Of a stretch of 64,000 bases of DNA, positions 8,328 to 17,076 are shown in pieces. A model generated the notes under the pieces. It made no database searches. It was not told where the DNA came from and saw only the letters and a list, made by a program, of their open reading frames with translations. The position numbers and the translations under genes are program-made. Origin of the DNA: Priestia megaterium (GTDB lineage Bacteria; Bacillota; Bacilli; Bacillales; Bacillaceae_H); NCBI GenBank assembly GCA_008180335.1, contig VTEF01000010.1, forward strand, positions 2,851-66,850, in the 5' to 3' direction. Numbering within the stretch: the stretch's first letter is position 1; each line of letters starts with the position of its first letter.

Positions 8328-9209
8328 ATGAATGTTAAAGATGTTCAAAAGATTACGGTTATTGGTGCAGGTCAAATGGGTCATCAAATTGGAATGTTAT
8401 GTGCGCTAGGCGGATATGAAACTGTGATTCAAGATATGAATGAACAATCACTCACAAACGCAAAAAGCAAGCTTGAAGCTATTATGAACAAGTGGGTTCA
8501 AAAAGGAAAAATCACAGCAGAAGCAAAAGAAGCTGCGTTTCGTCGTTTATCCTTCACACCGAATTTAAAAGCTGCCGTTTCAAATACGGATTTTGTGATT
8601 GAAGCAGTTGTGGAAAAGCTTGATGTAAAGCGCATCGTGTTTCAAGAACTTAATCAATATGCTCCGGAGCATGCCATTTTAGCATCAAACAGCTCGACAA
8701 TTGTCAATTCTCTTATTGCAAGTGCCACGACGCGTCCTGAGAAAGTTGTGAACATGCATTTCTTTTTCCCACCTCTTGTAATGGACTGCGTTGAAGTTGT
8801 GACAAGTGAAAAAACAAGTGAAGAAACTGCTCAAATCACGATGGATGTGTGCAAGCAAATCAATCGTACAGCGGTGCTGTTAAAGAAAGAAATTTCAGGA
8901 TTTATTGCCAATCGCATTTTAGGTGCGTTGCAAAAAGAAGCAATTTTTCTATATGAGAACGGCTATGCCGACTTCAAAGACATTGACATCATTTGCAAAA
9001 AAGCGCTGAGTCATCCGATTGGGCCATTTGAACTGATGGATTTATCAGGAATTGATGTCGGTTATTTTGTCATGGAGCAACGGTACAATGAAACGGGAGA
9101 TCCGACAGATAAGCCAGCTGCCTGCATGGAAGAAAAAGTGAAAAAAGGCGAGCTCGGGCGCAAAACAGGAAAAGGCTTTTACACATATGAAAAACAAGGA
9201 GTGAACTAA
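8328..9209 (+). CDS. 3-hydroxyacyl-CoA dehydrogenase
   Basis: 293 residues, the typical single-function 3-hydroxybutyryl-CoA dehydrogenase size. NAD motif IGAGQMGHQIG (12-22), EAVVEKLDVK, SNSSTI, and NMHFFFPPLVMDCVEVV containing the catalytic His. The C-terminal part has GFIANRILG and SHPIGPFELMDLSGIDV. It oxidises 3-hydroxyacyl-CoA to 3-ketoacyl-CoA. AAAGGAGGAAAAAGG precedes ATG 8328. The next gene starts two bases after its stop, so the two are translationally linked. Confidence 0.92.
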   Translation: MNVKDVQKITVIGAGQMGHQIGMLCALGGYETVIQDMNEQSLTNAKSKLEAIMNKWVQKGKITAEAKEAAFRRLSFTPNLKAAVSNTDFVIEAVVEKLDVKRIVFQELNQYAPEHAILASNSSTIVNSLIASATTRPEKVVNMHFFFPPLVMDCVEVVTSEKTSEETAQITMDVCKQINRTAVLLKKEISGFIANRILGALQKEAIFLYENGYADFKDIDIICKKALSHPIGPFELMDLSGIDVGYFVMEQRYNETGDPTDKPAACMEEKVKKGELGRKTGKGFYTYEKQGVN

Positions 9210-9211
9210 TC

Positions 9212-9991
9212 ATGAGCCAATTTGTTTTTGTAGAAAAAGAAGGAAGAACAGCAATCGTTACCATTGATAATCCACCATTAAATGTGATGAGTCAGCTTGT
9301 CGTGCAACAGCTAGAAACGGCTTATGACGAATTAAGAGCAGATCAAGAGGTAACGACGATTATTTTAACCGGAGCTGGTGACCGTGCGTTTATGGCCGGT
9401 GCGGATATTAAAGAATTTCCAAAGTTAATCGGAAAACAAGGGATCAAATCAGAAATTATGAAAACGCATTCTGCACTTCAGAAGCTTGAGAATATCGGTA
9501 AGCCAACAATTGCCGTGCTAAACGGGCTTACACTTGGCGGCGGATGTGAATTAGCGCTGACTGCCGATATTCGAATTGCAGAAGAACATGTGCAGATTGG
9601 CCTGCCGGAAGTTAAGCTCGGTCTGTTTCCGGGCGGTGGTGGTACGCAGCGCTTGCCAAGGCTTGTCGGAGCAGCGAAAGCAAAAGAATGGATGTTTGCA
9701 GGCAACCCTGTATCCGCTCAGGAAGCGCTGCAAGCAGGACTTGTGAATCATGTCATGCCAAAAGGAGAAGGGCTTGAAAAAGCAAAGCAATTAGCAAAAC
9801 AATTCAATCGCCATTCACTTCCAGCGCTGTCTCGCATTAAGACTGCGGTGAATGAAGGGCTTGATGAGACGCTAACAGATGGGCTAGAGCTTGAAGCAGA
9901 ATTATTTGAGGAAGTATTCCAAACAGAAGACATTAAAGAAGGTGTATCAGCGTTTATTGAAAAGCGTCAAGCTGTATTTGTACACAAGTAA
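9212..9991 (+). CDS. Enoyl-CoA hydratase
   Basis: 259 residues of the crotonase fold. The oxyanion-hole segment is RAFMAGADIKEF, and the catalytic glutamates lie in GLTLGGGCELALTADIRIA and LPEVKLGLFPGGGGTQRLPRLVG. It hydrates trans-2-enoyl-CoA, supplying the substrate of the dehydrogenase encoded just before it. Both expected Glu residues are present. Confidence 0.92.
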   Translation: MSQFVFVEKEGRTAIVTIDNPPLNVMSQLVVQQLETAYDELRADQEVTTIILTGAGDRAFMAGADIKEFPKLIGKQGIKSEIMKTHSALQKLENIGKPTIAVLNGLTLGGGCELALTADIRIAEEHVQIGLPEVKLGLFPGGGGTQRLPRLVGAAKAKEWMFAGNPVSAQEALQAGLVNHVMPKGEGLEKAKQLAKQFNRHSLPALSRIKTAVNEGLDETLTDGLELEAELFEEVFQTEDIKEGVSAFIEKRQAVFVHK

Positions 9992-10007
9992 AAGGAGAGA
10001 TTTAGGC

Positions 10008-10409
10008 ATGTATGAAACGCAAGTAAAAGTGCGCTTTTGCGAAACAGATGCTTTAGGCCACATTAATAATACGAGCTATTTCATTTATTTTGAGGAGGCG
10101 CGTATTCAATTTTTTGAAAAAATGGGCTCTCCTATGAACATAAAGAAATGGGAATACATTGTGGCATCAACCAAATGTGATTTTTTAGCTCAAGCTTATT
10201 TTAATCAAGTGTTAAACATTAAAACGTTTATTGAAAAAGTAGGCAACAAAAGCTTTACAATCAGCCATGAAATTACAGACAGTCAAACAGGAACCCTGAT
10301 CGCCAAAGGCGAAGCCGTCATTGTGTATTTTAATTTTGATACACAAAAAAGCGAACTGCTTCCAGACGCTGTTAAACAATTTTTACAGAGTCATATTGCA
10401 TCAGTTTGA
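10008..10409 (+). CDS. Acyl-CoA thioesterase (hotdog, YbgC/4HBT type)
   Basis: 133 residues from ATG 10008, chosen for AAAGGAGAG 14 bases earlier; a longer frame runs back into the hydratase gene but lacks a binding site. The motif RFCETDALGHINNTSYFIYFEEAR is that of 4-hydroxybenzoyl-CoA thioesterase-like proteins, with the catalytic Asp in TDALGHINN. It would release stalled acyl-CoAs and recycle CoA. Confidence 0.85.
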   Translation: MYETQVKVRFCETDALGHINNTSYFIYFEEARIQFFEKMGSPMNIKKWEYIVASTKCDFLAQAYFNQVLNIKTFIEKVGNKSFTISHEITDSQTGTLIAKGEAVIVYFNFDTQKSELLPDAVKQFLQSHIASV

Positions 10410-10439
10410 TTCTGAATTTTTAAAAAAGTAGGTGAGAGT

Positions 10440-11498
10440 ATGTCACAAATTATTCCTGTACGAAAAGGAGAAGAGCTTGATGTAGCAAAGCTAGAACAAT
10501 TTCTCCGCATTCATTTTCCTGACTTGCCAAGCTCTCCTCTTGTTATTGAGCAGTTTGGAACTGGGGCGTCTAATTTGACATATGCTCTTTCAATTGGCGA
10601 CTGGGAGGCGGTGCTTAGAAGACCGCCTTTTGGCCCAGTCGCTCCGAAAGCGCATGATATGCAAAGGGAATACCGCATTCTATCCGTTTTATCAGAAGCG
10701 TTTCCACTTGCACCGAAGCCGTATGTTTTTTGTGAAGATGAAAATGTTGTCGGCAAACCGTTCTTTTTAATGGAGCGAAAGCATGGGGTTCTTGTCGATA
10801 CAAGTTTTCCAGAAGAAACGAAGGCTACACCGGAAATTTGCCGCCATCTTTCAGATCAAATGGTTGATACGCTTGTTCAGCTACATTCCATTCCTTATGA
10901 AAATACAGTTCTTGAAAAAATGAGCAAGCCGCACGGGTTTATAGAACGTCAAGTTCATGGCTGGCTTAACCGCTATGAAAAAGCAAAAACTGAAACGATT
11001 CCAGAGGTAGAAGCGCTGAAAAAATGGCTTGTTTCACATGTTCCGATTTCACAAGCTCCAGCTATTATTCATTATGATTACAAGCTGAACAATGCCTTGT
11101 TTTCGCCAGATTTAAGTAAGGCAGTCGGCCTTTTTGACTGGGAGATGACAACGGTTGGTGATCCGCTTGCAGACCTTGGCGTAGCAATGGGCTATTGGAT
11201 TGAAGAAACGGACCCTGAACTGTTAAAAACGGGGCTTGGCAAACCGCCGGTTACTGTCCAAGAAGGTTTTTATACAAGAAGAGAGTTTATTGAAGCATAC
11301 GCAGCAAAAAGCGGACGCGATGTTTCAAACATCCAGTTCTATGTGAAATTTGCGTACTTTAAGCTTGCTGTGATTTGTCAGCAAATTTATTACCGCTACA
11401 AAAAAGGGCAAACAAATGATGAACGTTTTGCTCGCTTCGGTGATTATGCAAGAACGCTAATTATTCAATCTCTTCATGCTGATGATGTGAAGAACTGA
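10440..11498 (+). CDS. APH-family kinase, ACAD10/11 N-domain-like
   Basis: 352 residues. GTGASNLTYAL (nucleotide loop), VLRRPPFGPVAPKAHDM, the catalytic loop IIHYDYKLNNALF (Asp and Asn present, although HGD is HYD here) and the metal-binding VGLFDWEMTTVGDPLADLG. These are hallmarks of the phosphotransferase domain fused to ACAD in animal ACAD10/ACAD11 and of the separate LvaA protein of Pseudomonas, which phosphorylates 4-hydroxyacyl-CoA. Together with the ACAD11-like gene at 3971 it forms a split system. It is not an antibiotic kinase, judging by context. Confidence 0.85.
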   Translation: MSQIIPVRKGEELDVAKLEQFLRIHFPDLPSSPLVIEQFGTGASNLTYALSIGDWEAVLRRPPFGPVAPKAHDMQREYRILSVLSEAFPLAPKPYVFCEDENVVGKPFFLMERKHGVLVDTSFPEETKATPEICRHLSDQMVDTLVQLHSIPYENTVLEKMSKPHGFIERQVHGWLNRYEKAKTETIPEVEALKKWLVSHVPISQAPAIIHYDYKLNNALFSPDLSKAVGLFDWEMTTVGDPLADLGVAMGYWIEETDPELLKTGLGKPPVTVQEGFYTRREFIEAYAAKSGRDVSNIQFYVKFAYFKLAVICQQIYYRYKKGQTNDERFARFGDYARTLIIQSLHADDVKN

Positions 11499-11506
11499 GG
11501 TGTGAG

Positions 11507-12250
11507 ATGATAAATAAAGTGCATGTTGTCCTGAAAAAAGAAGAGCTTCAAGAAGAGAAGCTTGATGGAAAAACTGCTGTCGTATTTGATATTTTACTAG
11601 CAACCTCTACGATTACCGCCGTTTTACAAGAAGGGGCAAAGGCTGTTATTCCAGTGATGGATGAAGCGGAAGCAAGGGAGCTAGCAAAGCAGTTTTCCCC
11701 GGAAGAAATTGCGTTAGTCGGTGAGTATGGAGGTAAAACGATTGAGGGATTTTTAGACCCTAACCCTAGTTCGTTAAAAGAATTCATTCAAAACAAAACC
11801 GTTATTTTATCGACAACGAATGGAACGGTGGCTATCCGAAAAGCGAGTGAAGCCAAAAAGGTATATGCTGCTTCTTTGCTTAATAGTGAAGTCGTTGCGG
11901 AAATGATTCTCAGAAACAATGAAAATGAAACAATCTTATTAGTTTGTTCTGGATCATCTGGGCAGTTTTGTTTGGAAGATTTATATGGAGCAGGCTATTT
12001 TCTTCAATGCTTATTAAATAGAGCAGCATTTACACTCACAGATGCTGCAAGAGCTGCGCTTCTTTTTTATCAGTCATATAAAGATGAAGCGGTTCAAATT
12101 TTAGGCCAATCTGCTGTTGGTCAAATGTTAATGCAGTACGGTTTTGATGAAGAAGTGGGGTTTGTCAGCCGAAAAAGCGTCTACTCTATTGTACCTCAGG
12201 TGGTTGACGGAACCATTATAAATGAGGAGGAAAATACATGTCTGAAATGA
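11507..12250 (+). CDS. ComB-like 2-phosphosulfolactate phosphatase family protein
   Basis: 247 residues. Family motifs: VVFDILLATSTITAVL, ALVGEYGGKTIEGF, ILSTTNGTVAIRKA and LLVCSGSSGQFCLEDLYGAGYF. The named activity of the family is dephosphorylation of 2-phosphosulfolactate in coenzyme M synthesis, which is not expected here. It starts eight bases after the kinase gene and its end overlaps the next dehydrogenase start by 13 bases, so it is embedded and translationally coupled. A role on a phosphorylated hydroxyacyl compound is suggested by context only. Confidence 0.8.
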   Translation: MINKVHVVLKKEELQEEKLDGKTAVVFDILLATSTITAVLQEGAKAVIPVMDEAEARELAKQFSPEEIALVGEYGGKTIEGFLDPNPSSLKEFIQNKTVILSTTNGTVAIRKASEAKKVYAASLLNSEVVAEMILRNNENETILLVCSGSSGQFCLEDLYGAGYFLQCLLNRAAFTLTDAARAALLFYQSYKDEAVQILGQSAVGQMLMQYGFDEEVGFVSRKSVYSIVPQVVDGTIINEEENTCLK

Positions 12251-14016
12251 AAGTCAATCAAAAAGGCGGCGCATTTTTACTAGAAGAAGCCAATGCCCTT
12301 CATGTATACACACCGGAGGATTTAACAAATGAGCATCGCATGATTGCTCAAACAGCTAAACAATTCATTGAAAAAGAAGTTTCTCCTTACCGAGTTGACA
12401 TTGAAAATCAAGACTTTAATAAAGTAGTAGAGCTTTTGCATAAAGCAGGTGAACTGGGTCTATTAGCGCACAGTATACCTGAAGCGTATGGCGGCCTGGG
12501 GCTTGATAAAATCAGCAAAGGGCTAGTAGGAGAAGTGATTGGCGGCACGAGCGGCTACGGTGTTGCTCATTCAAATCATACGTGTATTGCTACGCTGCCT
12601 ATAACGTATTTTGGAACGAAGGAACAAAAGGAAAAGTATTTACCTAAGCTTGCAAGCGGGGAATATTTAGGAGCCTATTGCTTAACAGAACCAGAAGCCG
12701 GATCTGATGCGCTTTCAGCTCAAACAACGGCTGTGTTAAATGAAGCCGGTACACATTATATCTTAAATGGAACAAAGCAATATATTACAAATGCCGCCTT
12801 TTCCGATACCTTCATTACCTATGCGAAAGTAGATGGAAAACATTTTACGGCGTTTATCGTTGAAAAAGATTTTGAAGGGCTGTCTCTTGGACCAGAGGAA
12901 AAGAAAATGGGGATTAAAGGATCATCGACGCGCCCGGTCATTTATGAAGACTGCCTTGTTCCAAAAGAAAATCTGTTAGGCGAAATTGGCAAAGGCCATG
13001 TCATCGCTTTAAATGTGTTAAATCTTGGCCGCTTTAATTTAGGCTCTGCATGCATGGGTGCTTCAAAATACGCGTTTGAGCTTGCCCTCAACTATACAAA
13101 GGAGCGTAAGCAATTCAAAACAGCTATTGCTGAGTTTAACGCGTCAAAAGAAAAGCTTGCTAAAATGGCGGCGCGAATTTATGCAGCAGAGTCGGTTCAA
13201 TATCGCACCGCTGGGCTGCTTGAAGATGCACTAGGCGATTTATCCAACAGCGAAGATTTTGATTTAATTGCGAAGCAGCTCGCTGAATATGCGATGGAGT
13301 GTTCAGTTTGCAAAGTATATGGATCAGAAACACTTGATCAAGTAGCGGATGAATCGCTGCAGCTGCACGGTGGCGCTGGTTTTATTCATGAATACAAAAT
13401 TGAACAAGTGTACCGCGACTCTCGAATTAACCGGATTTTCGAAGGGACGAATGAAATTAATCGCTTATTGCTTCCAACGCAGCTGCTCAGAAAAGCAAAT
13501 AAAGGGGAAGTGGAGCTTAAAAACTATATTGAGAAAGCAGTAGGTGAATTAACAAGTCTCACGTGGAAAGGACAAAAAGAGGGACTATTAGCAAAGGAAA
13601 AACAAGCAATCGTAACAGTTAGAAATATGTTTTTAACGCTGCTAGGAGCGTCAGTTGAATTGTTTGGAAAAGAGCTTGTTCATGAACAGGAAGCACTGAT
13701 GAAAATAGCGGAAATCGCAATTGGCTTGTTTGCAATGGAATCAGCTGTGTTGCGGGCAGAAAAAGCAGTTGAACGAAATGGCGAGGTACAAGAACAGTTA
13801 AAAATCAATATGACCAAAACGGTTGTAGACGAGACGCTGCTTGATGTAGAAAAACAGGCTCGCCAGTTGCTGAACGGCATCTTTACAGGTGAAAAACGCC
13901 AGCAGTATGAAGCAATTCTATTAAAATGGACGTCATCTTTACAAAGTGAAGGCATGTTTGCGAGAAATCGAATGATTGCTGATTCATTGATTGAAGCTGG
14001 CCGTTACACATGCTAA
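12238..14016 (+). CDS. Acyl-CoA dehydrogenase, VLCAD/FadE-like
   Basis: 592 residues, longer than classic ACADs because of an extra C-terminal helical region from about residue 430. AYCLTEPEAGSDALS and YITNAAFSD bind flavin and substrate; the catalytic Glu lies in NRIFEGTNEINR. It makes trans-2-enoyl-CoA from saturated acyl-CoA for the hydratases in the same operon. ATG 12238 has GAGGAGG before it, inside the end of the ComB-like gene. Confidence 0.92.
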   Translation: MSEMKVNQKGGAFLLEEANALHVYTPEDLTNEHRMIAQTAKQFIEKEVSPYRVDIENQDFNKVVELLHKAGELGLLAHSIPEAYGGLGLDKISKGLVGEVIGGTSGYGVAHSNHTCIATLPITYFGTKEQKEKYLPKLASGEYLGAYCLTEPEAGSDALSAQTTAVLNEAGTHYILNGTKQYITNAAFSDTFITYAKVDGKHFTAFIVEKDFEGLSLGPEEKKMGIKGSSTRPVIYEDCLVPKENLLGEIGKGHVIALNVLNLGRFNLGSACMGASKYAFELALNYTKERKQFKTAIAEFNASKEKLAKMAARIYAAESVQYRTAGLLEDALGDLSNSEDFDLIAKQLAEYAMECSVCKVYGSETLDQVADESLQLHGGAGFIHEYKIEQVYRDSRINRIFEGTNEINRLLLPTQLLRKANKGEVELKNYIEKAVGELTSLTWKGQKEGLLAKEKQAIVTVRNMFLTLLGASVELFGKELVHEQEALMKIAEIAIGLFAMESAVLRAEKAVERNGEVQEQLKINMTKTVVDETLLDVEKQARQLLNGIFTGEKRQQYEAILLKWTSSLQSEGMFARNRMIADSLIEAGRYTC

Positions 14017-14029
14017 AAGGAGGGATTTG

Positions 14030-14794
14030 ATGCGTTTTGAAAATCAAACAGCGGTCATCACTGGTGCAGGAAGCGGAATTGGTGAAGCAGCTGCAAAACG
14101 GTTTGCAAAAGAAGGAGCAAATGTCATTCTAGCCGGACGTACGAAAGAAAAACTAGAAAAAGCAGCTCGCAAGATTAATGCTGAATGCGAACGGGAATGC
14201 GCTCATATCTTTCCGGCGGATGTGACAGATGAAGAAGATGTAAAACGGTTAGCTCAATTTATAGAAGACAAGTATGGCGAGCTTCATATTTTAGTTAATA
14301 ATGCCGGCGGTTCAGTTCATTCTAAAATTCTTGAAACAACCGTTCAACAATGGAAAGATGTCCAGGACGTTAATTTAACAAGTGTGTTTCTCGTGTCGAA
14401 AGAACTTGCTCGACTGTTAATGAAAGCTGAAAACGGAACAAACCGTTCGATCGTCAATGTCGCTTCGCTTTCAGGTCATAAAGCAGGTGCTCATATTCCT
14501 CATTATAGCGCAGCGAAAGCAGCTGTAATCAATTTTACAAAAGCGCTGGCGTTTGAGCTTGCTCCCTATCAAGTTCGCGTTAACTCTGTATCGCCTGGAT
14601 TTGTAGAAACGCCGCTTACGAAACCGGGACTTAAGAATGAACGTTTTGCCCAGTCAATTGAGCGTAATACAGCACTTAGACGTGTCGGAACCCCTGATGA
14701 AATTGCCAATGTCATTGCATTTGTTGCTTCAAGTGAAGCTTCATATATGACAGGAAGTGATGTGTTAGTAGATGGAGGATGGCTAATCGTTTAA
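14030..14794 (+). CDS. Short-chain dehydrogenase/reductase (SDR)
   Basis: 254 residues from ATG 14030, preceded by AAAGGAGGG; a longer frame begins inside the previous gene. TGAGSGIG (11-18), NNAGG, VNVASLSG and the catalytic YSAAK are in order, ending in YMTGSDVLVDGG. It is of the 3-oxoacyl reductase type. It is the second SDR of the operon and is only modestly similar to the one at 5194, so a different substrate or stereochemistry is likely. Confidence 0.85.
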   Translation: MRFENQTAVITGAGSGIGEAAAKRFAKEGANVILAGRTKEKLEKAARKINAECERECAHIFPADVTDEEDVKRLAQFIEDKYGELHILVNNAGGSVHSKILETTVQQWKDVQDVNLTSVFLVSKELARLLMKAENGTNRSIVNVASLSGHKAGAHIPHYSAAKAAVINFTKALAFELAPYQVRVNSVSPGFVETPLTKPGLKNERFAQSIERNTALRRVGTPDEIANVIAFVASSEASYMTGSDVLVDGGWLIV

Positions 14795-14841
14795 TTTAAT
14801 AGAGAAAAAAATTCAGGATAAAAAGAGGAGGAACATAGATA

Positions 14842-15615
14842 ATGAGCGATCTTTTAGTAGAAAAGCAAGGGCCTATTTTAGGGTTAACGTTAAACCGTCC
14901 AGACAGCCTAAATGCTTTTAGCGGAGAAATGATTGAAGGGTTAATTAAGCAAATAAAGGCAGCAGAGCAAGATGATTCGATTAAAGTCATTGTATTAAGC
15001 GGAGCAGGCCGCTCGTTTTCAGCTGGTGGCGACGTTAAAACAATGGGAAAAGCAACAGGTCCTGATGTATACGAACATGTCGGCCGATTAAATGAATGTA
15101 TTGTCGCGATGCAAAACCTGGAAAAGCCAATTGTCGCAGCAGTTCATGGATTTGCTGCTGGAGCTGCTTTTAATTTGGCTTTGGCATCTGACTTTATTAT
15201 TACTTCTGAAGAAAGCCGTTTTGTGTTAAGTTTCTCTCAAGTCGGCCTTATTTCAGATGGAGGCGGTCTTTACTTTTTAACAAGAGTGGTCGGTCCGCAC
15301 CGTGCGAAGGAACTTTTATTTTTAGCTGAGCCGATGGACGCTAAAACCGCGTATCAAGCAGGCTTTTTAAATCGAGTTGTACCGCTTGACCAATTAAAAG
15401 ATGAAGTAACTTCCTTTGCAGTCCGGCTGGCACAGGGACCTACCAAAGCATACGGGAAAATGAAAAAAATTGTCAATGACTCTTATCACTTAACATTAGA
15501 GCAAGTCCTTGAGCAAGAGCGGTTAACACAAATGCTTATGGTAGAAACACATGATCATAAAGAAGGTGTAGCCGCATTTAAAGAAAAGCGCAAGCCTGTA
15601 TTTCAAGGGAACTAA
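14842..15615 (+). CDS. Enoyl-CoA hydratase/isomerase, PaaG-like
   Basis: 257 residues with the crotonase fold. GRSFSAGGDVKTMG gives the oxyanion hole, but the usual GGGCELA glutamate is replaced in GFAAGAAFNLALASD, while VGLISDGGGLYFL keeps an Asp, as in PaaG-type isomerases. That pattern suggests double-bond isomerisation rather than plain hydration. AGAGGAGGAAC precedes ATG 14842. Confidence 0.82.
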   Translation: MSDLLVEKQGPILGLTLNRPDSLNAFSGEMIEGLIKQIKAAEQDDSIKVIVLSGAGRSFSAGGDVKTMGKATGPDVYEHVGRLNECIVAMQNLEKPIVAAVHGFAAGAAFNLALASDFIITSEESRFVLSFSQVGLISDGGGLYFLTRVVGPHRAKELLFLAEPMDAKTAYQAGFLNRVVPLDQLKDEVTSFAVRLAQGPTKAYGKMKKIVNDSYHLTLEQVLEQERLTQMLMVETHDHKEGVAAFKEKRKPVFQGN

Positions 15616-15628
15616 AGGAGGGCTTCAT

Positions 15629-16612
15629 ATGAAAGCGGTTCAGTTTAAAAAATACGGCAGTCCAGATGTATTAGAAGTGATTGATCTTGCACGTCCCATT
15701 CCACAAAAGAAAGATGTTTTAATTAAAATTGAAGCGATTGGTGTTAATTACGCGGATGCAGCTCGCCGTGAAGGCGCGTATGTTGTGGAAACGCCGCTTC
15801 CATTTGTTCCTGGTTCTGAAGTTGCAGGTGAAGTCGTTGAAATTGGTGAAGACGTTCAAGGAATTGAAGTTGGAACTAAAGTCGTGACACTTCTTGGCTC
15901 TCGCCGTTCGACAGGTTATGCTGAGTATACATTGGCCGATTCAAGAGGGTTGATTCAGCTTCCAGACGGTGTGGACTTAAAACAAGCAGCTGCGTTACCT
16001 CTCCAAGGGTTAACGGCGTATCACATTTTAAAAACAATGGGACAAATTGAAAAAGGAGAAACGGTAATCGTTCATGCAGCAGCTGGCGGTGTCGGCACGT
16101 TAGCAGTACAACTGGCAAAGTTATTTGGAGCGGGAAAAGTCATCGCAACGGCAAGCTCTGCTGAAAAGCTCGCCATCGCGAAAGAATTAGGTGCAGATGA
16201 ATTAGTGAACTATACAGAGGAAGGCTGGGAACAGCGCATATTAGAACTGACAAATGGGAATGGAGCCGATATCATTCTAGAAATGGTTGGAGGAAACATT
16301 TTCTATGAATCATTACAGTGTCTAGCTCCATTTGGACGTCTCGTCTTTTATGGCATGGCAAGCGGAGTCCCTGTCAAACTGAATCCGGCGCGGTTAATGG
16401 AAAAAAATCAAGCTGTTTTAGGGTTTTTCTTGCCGCAAATGATGGCAAAACCAAAATTATATCAGCAAAGCTTGCATGAATTACTGCAGTACGTCGATTC
16501 CGGACAATTAAAGCTCACAATTGGCGGAACATATTCACTAGATCAAGCAGCGGACGTTCATCGCCTGCTGCAAGGAAGGAAAACGACAGGGAAATTAATT
16601 CTTGTTCCATAA
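15629..16612 (+). CDS. NADPH:quinone reductase / zinc-type alcohol dehydrogenase family
   Basis: 327 residues, the last gene of the operon. GVNYADAARREGAY at the substrate side, the cofactor loop VHAAAGGVGTLAVQLAKLFG near residue 150 and ELGADELVNYTEEGW are typical of the QOR branch without structural zinc. It may reduce an enoyl or quinone-like group. AAAGGAGGG precedes ATG 15629, 13 bases after the hydratase stop. A relative is encoded at 33129. Confidence 0.85.
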   Translation: MKAVQFKKYGSPDVLEVIDLARPIPQKKDVLIKIEAIGVNYADAARREGAYVVETPLPFVPGSEVAGEVVEIGEDVQGIEVGTKVVTLLGSRRSTGYAEYTLADSRGLIQLPDGVDLKQAAALPLQGLTAYHILKTMGQIEKGETVIVHAAAGGVGTLAVQLAKLFGAGKVIATASSAEKLAIAKELGADELVNYTEEGWEQRILELTNGNGADIILEMVGGNIFYESLQCLAPFGRLVFYGMASGVPVKLNPARLMEKNQAVLGFFLPQMMAKPKLYQQSLHELLQYVDSGQLKLTIGGTYSLDQAADVHRLLQGRKTTGKLILVP

Positions 16613-16669
16613 CCGGATAAAATATTTAATTAAGTAGTTTAGCAGAGATGTTAATAATAAGGTCAGCTG

Positions 16670-16714
16670 AAAAAGGCTGGATCAAGCAGTGAACTGTTTC
16701 GATCTAGCCTTTTT
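16670..16714 (+). terminator. Terminator of the acyl-CoA operon
   Basis: AAAAAGGCTGGATC pairs with GATCTAGCCTTTTT. It is a strong stem with the T-run built into the right arm. Confidence 0.88.
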
Positions 16715-17076
16715 GCTATTTATTGTTCATGAACCAAAAGATGTAGGCCTACGCATTTCTGCTAGCTAAAACGCTATTTAACTCTCATGCTACTAGCCAG
16801 TCTCAATAAAATAGGCGCTTACATTAGTAACAAAAACCCAAAAAAGCTCATAGTTTGTTGATGAGAATAACCGAAGGATTCGCTGGGGGCATTTTAAGAT
16901 ACTTTCATCTTTCTAATTAGCTTCGTATCATTCTCCCGCTGTTTTTGTCACTTGTTTATCCCTCTCATAACAGGTAGTAAAACCTCTCCTCAAGACGTTA
17001 AAGGAGTAAGGAAGATAAGTAGGAGCACCCCGCTGATGAAAGGTTTACTTTATCTAAAAACTAGGAGGCTTTAAAG
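16715..17076 (+). promoter_or_regulatory. Leader region of the bacteriocin precursor
   Basis: No gene was seen in these 360 bases. A promoter for the precursor should lie here; TTGTCA (near 16946) with CATAAC 15 bases on is the best pair I see, but it is weak. AGGAGG just before ATG 17077 is a strong ribosome binding site, as expected for an abundantly made precursor. Confidence 0.35.

Noticed and set aside
10440-11498. Aminoglycoside resistance kinase
   Set aside because: The fold is that of APH, but its sequence and operon match the ACAD10/11 kinase domain. The gene at 40257 is the antibiotic-type kinase.
11507-12250. Coenzyme M biosynthesis gene
   Set aside because: Family membership alone suggests it, but no other coenzyme M gene is present and the gene is coupled to acyl-CoA genes.
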